From: Saprospiraceae bacterium
Lineage (GTDB): Bacteria > Bacteroidota > Bacteroidia > Chitinophagales > Saprospiraceae
Length of the DNA stretch: 35,526 nucleotides
Reading direction: 5' to 3'
NCBI GenBank assembly: GCA_020628645.1
Contig: JAHDES010000065.1
Coordinates: 1-35,526 of the forward strand
The notes under the pieces were generated by a model. The model was not told the DNA's origin. It worked only from the letters and a program-made list of their open reading frames with translations, and searched no databases. The translations under genes and the position numbers were made by a program. Of the stretch, positions 15,316 through 21,003 are shown in pieces; the first letter of the stretch is position 1, and each line of letters starts with the position of its first letter.

Positions 15316-16697
15316 AAAGACAACATAAATTACCAGAATGGAACAGAGATCAAGTGTGGCAAAAGGTAGAAACGCGCTTGCACAAAAAAAGAAAAAGACG
15401 CCTTCTCTTTTGGTGGTTCTTGGGCAATGCAAGTATCCTGTTTCTCATAGGATTTCTCTTTTGGACGAATTTCAGATCTACAGATAATCCAACTTTTTCT
15501 GATACAATTACAAGTGTTGAAAAAAGAACATCTGAAGATAAAGAGCTTTCTGAAGCTAGAATGTTAAATCAAGCAAGTACTACGAATACAATAATTAATA
15601 AAAAACCTCAAGAAGGATCAAATACGGCTCAACAATCAAAAAATAAAAAAGGAAAGCATTTATTAACGCAAGCGAAAAAATATCCTTTACAAGTTGACCC
15701 CCTTATAAAAGAAGCGTTCGATTTTTCTGTGACTAATGAAATAATACATACATCAATAAGGAATCAGCAAGAAGAACTAGTTCTATATACTCAAGCGCGC
15801 GCTTTATTCTCTTCATTGCCTATACCATATTCTTCCTTACAACCCATTTCTTATATTGAATCGACGGTTTTAGCTGAATCAAAAAGAAAAAAGAAAGCTA
15901 AAGTGAAATCAAGTAAAAAAAGACGTTCCAAAAAAAGAAAATCGAAAAAATCATACGCTCAAAAAAAGAAGCAACAGCATGAAGAAGAGAAGCATTGGGG
16001 ATCAAATATCTGGTTAGAAACTGGATTGAATTTTGGGAAACGAACGGATTATTTTGAAGGAATACCTACCGCAGAACGCCTTGTTTCAGAAAAGTTCCGA
16101 TTTATACAAACCAATGCGATAGGAATCAAAAAGATATATGAGAATAATTTATCCTTAAAGTTGGGCATGGCATATCAAGTCATCTATGAGAAGTATAGCT
16201 ACAATAGCAGTACTACAACTATCGGTAAAATTAATTCAGAGGAAGGTACTGTTTATAATTTGGCAAATGGTCAACAATACTTTGGGTCGGGTTTATTAAC
16301 CCAAGAAAGAACATTTACACGATCCATTATTCACAACAATTTATTACACCGACTTAGTTTTCCGATAGAGGCAGGGTACTATTTTAAGTACAAAAAAGTA
16401 GAACTCTGCCCTTTTATAGGAATTCGAACGCGTATTTTCCAGCAATTTGATGGCATTGTGAAAATCAATGATAATCACTTTTTTGACAAAGGAAAAATCA
16501 ATGAAACTTACTATCCTAATAATTTTGATTTGGGCTTATTGACGTCTTTGCATTTATCGTATCCACTTAATGAAAAGACGCGCTTATGGCTAAAGTTAAA
16601 TTATGAGCAGGATGATCTACTTCGTTTAAACGAAGCCTTTAATCGAAGTACCTATAAAACAGTAGGGGTACATTTAGGCTATTTTCACAGGTTTTAA
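15312..16697 (+). CDS. Anti-sigma-like N-terminus joined to an outer-membrane beta-barrel-like domain
   Basis: The 461-residue protein has a basic cytoplasmic segment with the anti-sigma-like block EWNRDQVWQKVETRL (9-23) and one membrane helix (about 31-51). A polar periplasmic region (52-190) and an extreme Lys/Arg-rich stretch (191-221) follow. The last 230 residues alternate aromatic and polar residues like a PorT-type outer-membrane barrel and end in Phe (HLGYFHRF). Its start overlaps the sigma stop by 4 nt. If both topologies hold, one chain would run from cytoplasm through the inner membrane and periplasm to the outer membrane, coupling surface events to sigma release. The barrel and the spanning role are inferred. 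Confidence 0.72.
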   Translation: MKRQHKLPEWNRDQVWQKVETRLHKKRKRRLLFWWFLGNASILFLIGFLFWTNFRSTDNPTFSDTITSVEKRTSEDKELSEARMLNQASTTNTIINKKPQEGSNTAQQSKNKKGKHLLTQAKKYPLQVDPLIKEAFDFSVTNEIIHTSIRNQQEELVLYTQARALFSSLPIPYSSLQPISYIESTVLAESKRKKKAKVKSSKKRRSKKRKSKKSYAQKKKQQHEEEKHWGSNIWLETGLNFGKRTDYFEGIPTAERLVSEKFRFIQTNAIGIKKIYENNLSLKLGMAYQVIYEKYSYNSSTTTIGKINSEEGTVYNLANGQQYFGSGLLTQERTFTRSIIHNNLLHRLSFPIEAGYYFKYKKVELCPFIGIRTRIFQQFDGIVKINDNHFFDKGKINETYYPNNFDLGLLTSLHLSYPLNEKTRLWLKLNYEQDDLLRLNEAFNRSTYKTVGVHLGYFHRF

Positions 16698-16900
16698 ATG
16701 CAAAAGAATTTGCAGTATAACCTACAAATTCATGCTTTTTCCTTGTGCATAAACAACTATGATTGTATCTTAATAAGAGATGTAGTAATATAGAAAATCA
16801 AAAACCTGACTTATTTGTTTTTTAGGTCAGTCTTTCATGCAACTATTGGCTATATTTATAATGAGCATTACAATTTTATAGATTTTAAAATTAATACATT

Positions 16901-17101
16901 ATGGCTAGAAAAAAATTAAACCTCCAGCAACTTAAATACGAAGAATTAAGTGTAAAAGAACAAGAGGCAGCAAAAGGTGGATACTTTACTACCTTTATAG
17001 ATCGAAAAATCAGTTTAGGACCTGGCAAAGGAAAGTTTATAGGCGAGGAACCTGTTGATATAAGAACTCCAACTCCAATCATCTATCCTTCTGAGGGCTA
17101 A
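16901..17101 (+). CDS. Small GG-leader peptide (candidate RiPP or secreted peptide precursor)
   Basis: The 66-residue product has a basic start (MARKKLNLQQLK), the leader-like block ELSVKEQEAAKGG ending in Gly26-Gly27, and a 39-residue core rich in Gly and Pro (GPGKGKF, RTPTPIIYP) with no Cys. The Leu-Ser…Glu…GG pattern matches double-glycine leaders that C39-peptidase ABC transporters cut, including Bacteroidota natural-product precursors. A strong terminator 28 bp after its stop shows that it is a real transcription unit. No maturase, protease or ABC transporter lies in the window, so it is an orphan. Modification is uncertain, since the core has only Thr and Ser as usual targets. Confidence 0.65.
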   Translation: MARKKLNLQQLKYEELSVKEQEAAKGGYFTTFIDRKISLGPGKGKFIGEEPVDIRTPTPIIYPSEG

Positions 17102-17117
17102 ATTGTTGAATCATGCT

Positions 17118-18650
17118 TCAGTCTAACAAACTTCTCTGATGTTTTTCTTTAATTACATCAGAGAAGTTTTTGTTTGTAATTTTACTTTCCAACCAAGCTT
17201 CAAAATCAAAAAAACCTAGTCGTCTTTTCTCTCCAACATCTTGAAACTTCTCTTGAAGTGCTAAATAATATTCTTGCTGTTCTTTTTTAGTAAAAATATT
17301 AGTAGAATTTCTGATAAAAGTAATGATATTTCGTTCCACTACTGTTAATTGTTCAGCTTTGTGTAAAAAGCGATAAGTAGAGCGCAATAAGGATTCTAGT
17401 AAAATGGTATTTCCCATTTCAAAGTGAATAATTAAATTTAAAATACGTGAAGATATTTGGTAGGTTTGTTGTTCTACCGTTCGAGGTAAATCGAGCCATT
17501 GATTCAAATAATCAAGGGCTTTGTCAAAGTCTCCTACTCCAAAATAAATATAAAAATAAGTATAGTAAAAAACACTTCGCTCAAAGACTGTATTGTCAAA
17601 CTGTTTTATTTTTTCCAGATGGGCTTCAATGACGCTACGACCTTCCTCAAATTCTCCTGTTCTCATACACCACGCAAACTTGCCTTGATGATATTGTCGA
17701 TGGATTTTTATTTCATCATCAATGTTTTGTGGCTTGATTTTCAAGAATTTATCTAAACAACTTTCCCATTCTTTAAAATTAGCTAAATGAATACAACTTA
17801 ACATGTAATTACTCAATACTGAAATATATTCTGATAGATCTTCTTTCAATAAATAGGGCTTTGATTCCATTAACGCCAATAAATATTTACTCTCCTGATG
17901 GAATTTCTGACTTTTGGCTTGCGCATAAGCACTAACGGTTTGAATTCGATAATAAAGAATTTTGGCTTTAAAGGATAAAGGTTCATAATCCTTTGCTAAT
18001 AAAGGATTATCCATCAATTTGGATATGAATGCATTTCTTTTTTCGATTGTAGGAAAAGCATTTTTCTTGACACTTGTTAGAAGGTGATAAAATAAATTTT
18101 TAAACTCGGAATGATTTTGTAATTGTGCTAAATAATGCTTCTCTTCTTTGTCTATTTGTGCCAATTCTTTATTCATATAGGTCACATCAATCTGTGTGTA
18201 TGCAATCTGTTTATCCCAGCGTAAAATTTCGAGCAAGCTGATGAAATCCTCATATTTTAAGGCTAATTTTTTTGTTTTTGCTAGTAGTTCTTTACAATCA
18301 TTGTAATGTCCGCGTTTGTATAATACACGAACAGATTGTAGCATTCCTTTCAAACGATAATCTATAGAAGATTTCTCGTCAAACCCCTGTAATGCTTTTA
18401 AAATTTGATTGTAGAGATAGGATTTTAATTCAGAATATTTCCGACTTTGGATGGCTTCATTTTTATAAATGAATTTTTGAAGTGAGAGATCATCAAAGGT
18501 TTCTTGGCGGTCAATAGCATCAAATAATTGGATGTATTTATTGGTAGTGTCGCCATTCGTTTTATTAATATGCAGCTTGAAATATCGCTTCTCTGAACCC
18601 GATAGCGATTTGATCAAATCAAACAATTTACTGGATGGTGTTTTTGACAT
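17118..18650 (-). CDS. Helical-repeat (TPR-like) protein of unknown function
   Basis: The 510-residue protein is almost entirely alpha-helical, with no signal peptide or membrane helix. It starts with SKLFDLIKSLSGSEKRYFKLHI, seen at the head of a family of Bacteroidota hypothetical proteins, and continues with TPR-like helix pairs (for example LYKRGHYNDCKELLAKTKKLAL at about 113-134 and FGVGDFDKALDYLNQWLDL at about 375-393). It is probably a cytosolic scaffold or protein-binding protein. The gene is convergent with the GG-peptide gene, only 16 bp from its stop. Its last 17 codons carry the neighbour's terminator stem. Confidence 0.8.
   Translation of the reverse strand: MSKTPSSKLFDLIKSLSGSEKRYFKLHINKTNGDTTNKYIQLFDAIDRQETFDDLSLQKFIYKNEAIQSRKYSELKSYLYNQILKALQGFDEKSSIDYRLKGMLQSVRVLYKRGHYNDCKELLAKTKKLALKYEDFISLLEILRWDKQIAYTQIDVTYMNKELAQIDKEEKHYLAQLQNHSEFKNLFYHLLTSVKKNAFPTIEKRNAFISKLMDNPLLAKDYEPLSFKAKILYYRIQTVSAYAQAKSQKFHQESKYLLALMESKPYLLKEDLSEYISVLSNYMLSCIHLANFKEWESCLDKFLKIKPQNIDDEIKIHRQYHQGKFAWCMRTGEFEEGRSVIEAHLEKIKQFDNTVFERSVFYYTYFYIYFGVGDFDKALDYLNQWLDLPRTVEQQTYQISSRILNLIIHFEMGNTILLESLLRSTYRFLHKAEQLTVVERNIITFIRNSTNIFTKKEQQEYYLALQEKFQDVGEKRRLGFFDFEAWLESKITNKNFSDVIKEKHQRSLLD
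17129..17175 (+). terminator. Strong terminator of the GG-peptide gene, inside the convergent CDS
   Basis: AACTTCTCTGATGT (17129-17142) and ACATCAGAGAAGTT (17155-17168) form a perfect 14-bp stem followed by TTTGTTT. It lies within the 3' coding end of the minus-strand gene, where it encodes residues near its C-terminus. Confidence 0.85.
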
Positions 18651-19033
18651 GTAGTACGATTTTTCAACTGCTTTTGTCTAAAAATACAAAATATCAGTTG
18701 CCCAGTAAAGGAAATAGTAGTAATTTGTCTTGTAGTTATAAAAATTAGAAGCCTGACTTAATAAATTCCTATACCTTTAAACAAGAAATATTCTCTAAAA
18801 AGAGATTGTTTTTATCCTATTAAGCTCATCTATACGATCTATTATTTCATATATTAGTATTTTTAGTATAAAAATATTGACAAATATTAGTCATTATACA
18901 ATCAAATGGAATAATTTTTGCATATATTAATGAAACATTAATAGGCGTTAATACTTATTAAAAAGACGCATTGTTAAAATGCAAAACCAACTTTCTACGT
19001 TATATTTTAACCCAAAACACCACAACCAAAACA
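18651..19033. other. 383-bp upstream region of the thioredoxin-SPOR gene
   Basis: This divergent region contains no gene. A TTG-start extension of the downstream frame begins at 18971, but the encoded residues precede the signal peptide and are not protein-like. TACCTTTA (18772-18779) fits a -7 element without a matching -33. A small hairpin TCTCT/AGAGA near 18793 precedes a T-run. Phased TTAAT repeats lie at 18927-18952. Confidence 0.5.
18927..18952 (+). promoter_or_regulatory. Three helically phased TTAAT repeats
   Basis: TTAAT occurs at 18927, 18938 and 18948, so at 11- and 10-bp steps on one face of the helix, about 80 bp before the ATG at 19034. This spacing suits an activator site, but the region is AT-rich and chance is possible. 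Confidence 0.3.
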
Positions 19034-19909
19034 ATGGACATTATGAAATCGCTAGGAATATTTTTTTCACTCTTATTATTTAGTGTTACTTCATTTGCCT
19101 TAGATGGTTTTGAAAGTAGCCTTCCCTCTGCTAAGCAAAAAGCAGCGATCGAAGGAAAGTTAATTATGATTGACTTTACGGCAGGCTGGTGCGCACCTTG
19201 TAAATTTATGGAGGAATATACCTTCACAGATCAACGTGTTAATGATCGTTTCAGAGAAAGTTTTGTGCCACTCCAAGTGGACATCGACGATTTTGATGGC
19301 TTTGTCTTAAAAGAACAATTTGAAGTACATGTTCTTCCCACCATTATTTTTCTTAATTCAAAAGGAGAATTTGTAGCACGTCATGAAGAATCTATGGCAG
19401 CTAGTCGTTTATTAGAGTTAATGAATCAATATGATCGACCCCAAAATCGCATCAAAACGATGACGGCGCCTCCTAGTACTGAGCCTAATACCACTACAAG
19501 TGGCCCTTCAGTTCCACCTATCGTTCGAGATGGTTTACCTAGTACGGTACCGAATACACCGCCTGCTGCTCCTAGTTCACCTATTCAGCCTGATCCTATT
19601 CCTGATGTATTACCTTCGGGAGATGGATTATTTCGCTTTACCGTAGAGCGTCAGCCATCAGAAGGTTTTAGCGTGCAAATTGGGGTGTATGCTCAATATG
19701 ATAATGTACTCGTTCAAGTCGCTCGGTTTCAAGATGAATATCCCAATCGAGAAATTTTAGTGAATATCAATCAATTAGGGGAACGTACCGTCTATAAAAT
19801 ATTGATTGGACAATTTGCTTCCCCACAAGATGCCGGTTCATTTAAAAAAGAATTATTGCGCAATGGAATTGAAGGTTGTTTTGTGGCAAATTTGAAGAAG
19901 CTGCGATAG
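19034..19909 (+). CDS. Secreted thioredoxin fused to a SPOR domain
   Basis: From the ATG at 19034 the protein has 291 residues: a signal peptide (about 1-22, ending VTSFA), a thioredoxin fold (about 25-135), a Pro/Ser/Thr-rich linker (about 145-195) and a SPOR domain (about 210-290). The thioredoxin part has GWCAPCKFM (Cys53, Cys56) and cis-Pro102. SPOR domains bind peptidoglycan stripped of stem peptides, often at division sites. I chose this ATG because the frame upstream (TTG at 18971) adds 21 polar residues before the signal peptide. It probably acts in the periplasm as a wall-anchored disulfide reductant or isomerase, possibly fed by the DsbD encoded nearby. The fusion is unusual. Confidence 0.88.
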   Translation: MDIMKSLGIFFSLLLFSVTSFALDGFESSLPSAKQKAAIEGKLIMIDFTAGWCAPCKFMEEYTFTDQRVNDRFRESFVPLQVDIDDFDGFVLKEQFEVHVLPTIIFLNSKGEFVARHEESMAASRLLELMNQYDRPQNRIKTMTAPPSTEPNTTTSGPSVPPIVRDGLPSTVPNTPPAAPSSPIQPDPIPDVLPSGDGLFRFTVERQPSEGFSVQIGVYAQYDNVLVQVARFQDEYPNREILVNINQLGERTVYKILIGQFASPQDAGSFKKELLRNGIEGCFVANLKKLR

Positions 19910-19917
19910 AAAAGATT

Positions 19918-20103
19918 AAACATGAATCATCCTGAATTTACACCAATAAAAAAGGCTTATGTGGATGAGTGGATATGAAAATCGCTAGAAGCGATTTTCG
20001 AGAATGAGAATATTCACCCATCCCCAAGCCGAAGGCACTTTTATCCACATTTTGCGACTAAACGCGAAATATATCCACAAAAATCAGGGATGACTTATGT
20101 TTG
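19918..20103. repeat. Palindromic intergenic repeat, copy B
   Basis: The element of about 186 bp begins AAACATGAATCATCC and ends in the near-inverted GGGATGACTTATGTTT. Inside, GAAAATCGCT…AGCGATTTTC forms a hairpin, GTGGAT repeats pair with ATATCCAC, and the block GGCAC…CACATTTTGCGA…ATATATCCACAAAA matches copy A (7336-7508). It fills the gap between two convergent genes, 8 bp after one stop and 21 bp before the other. It could also serve as a bidirectional terminator. Confidence 0.7.
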
Positions 20104-20124
20104 TTTTTAATCTGAAAAATTAGT

Positions 20125-20808
20125 TTATAACCTCAAATCTTGTACATCTACATTAGGAAATTTAGATTTATCAAAAGAGAAAAAGCCTTTATCAAAGGTA
20201 TCATTTTCTACTAATTTGGTCATACGGAAGGTATAACGTGAACCATCTCTTGAAAAAGCCTTCATTTCTTTGATAGTATTCTTTTTCTTATCCACGAGCA
20301 AACGCATTTTATAATAATCGGCATCGCTATCCGTCGGTTTAAACTCAATTTGTTGAATGATGGTATTGTCTTTCATATATTCATCTGCGAGAATATAGAC
20401 GAATTCTCCACTTTCATATTTCTTCAAAATATCTTGTGGAGAAAGCATATCTCCTTCATCTTGAAAATCTTCAGCATCATTGATTTGTACTTCATTATTT
20501 TGAGGCAAATGAACCCATAGGGTAGTTCCATCTGAGATGATGGTTTGTCCTTCTAATTCTAAACGAAACTTATCGCCTTCTTGTGCCATTGCTCCTTTTT
20601 GTTCGATACGATCTTCTTCAGGAATTTCAATAATCAAATCAAACTCTGCGGAGAGCGATGAAAAGGCTTCGTATTTGGTTTTCAGTTTATCCAAAACAGA
20701 TTTGGCAGCAGGATCAGAATCGCTAGCCTTAGAAAACAAATTATCTGTTTGTGCAAATGCCCCAAAATTTAAGGCAGTGGCTAAAAATATGATGAGTAAC
20801 TGTTTCAT
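20125..20808 (-). CDS. LolA-like outer-membrane lipoprotein carrier protein
   Basis: From the ATG at 20808 the protein has 227 residues with a signal peptide (about 1-20, ending GAFAQ). The body matches the LolA/LolB-like beta-barrel fold of Bacteroidota: LKTKYEAFSSLSAEFDLII, KGAMAQEGDKFRLELEGQTIISDGT and LWVHLPQNNEVQI, then DMLSPQDILKKY. LolA ferries lipoproteins across the periplasm from the Lol transporter to the outer membrane. A longer frame from 20841 adds 11 residues before the signal peptide and is unlikely. A consensus promoter lies upstream. Bacteroidota carry several paralogues, so assignment as the main LolA is not certain. Confidence 0.85.
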   Translation of the reverse strand: MKQLLIIFLATALNFGAFAQTDNLFSKASDSDPAAKSVLDKLKTKYEAFSSLSAEFDLIIEIPEEDRIEQKGAMAQEGDKFRLELEGQTIISDGTTLWVHLPQNNEVQINDAEDFQDEGDMLSPQDILKKYESGEFVYILADEYMKDNTIIQQIEFKPTDSDADYYKMRLLVDKKKNTIKEMKAFSRDGSRYTFRMTKLVENDTFDKGFFSFDKSKFPNVDVQDLRL

Positions 20809-20881
20809 GTCTAAAAATTTTGGTTTATAAATACTACACATCTCTTAAACGTCCGTTCATTTCTGCTTATTGATTGTAGAA

Positions 20882-20913
20882 CAAAGGTAAGGCGTTAAAG
20901 TTTGTTTAAACAA
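20882..20913 (-). promoter_or_regulatory. Promoter of the LolA-like gene
   Basis: On the minus strand TACCTTTG (20882-20889) matches the Bacteroidota -7 consensus exactly. A TTG (20911-20913) lies 21 bp upstream, and TTT lies at the 18-bp distance. A leader of about 65 nt is expected. Confidence 0.5.
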
Positions 20914-20937
20914 GTAGTAGGAAGTTAAATGGGTGTT

Positions 20938-20979
20938 AAAAAACAACAAGCGGATATGATGCTTGACCATATCCGCTTG
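20938..20979 (-). terminator. Intrinsic terminator of the DsbD gene
   Basis: CAAGCGGATATG (20947-20958) and CATATCCGCTTG (20968-20979) form a perfect 12-bp stem with a 9-nt loop. On the minus strand the stem runs into TTGTTTTTT. It lies 24 bp after the DsbD stop. Confidence 0.88.
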
Positions 20980-21003
20980 AGTAAGGAATTATAAAGATAA
21001 GGC

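Noticed and set aside
18971-19033. TTG start 63 bp upstream for the thioredoxin-SPOR gene
   Set aside because: It would put 21 polar residues before a clear signal peptide; the ATG at 19034 fits better.
20537-20830. 97-codon plus-strand frame opposite the LolA-like gene
   Set aside because: It is a shadow on the opposite strand of a well-supported gene.
20809-20841. Upstream ATG for the LolA-like gene
   Set aside because: It adds 11 residues before the signal peptide; the ATG at 20808 gives a normal start.
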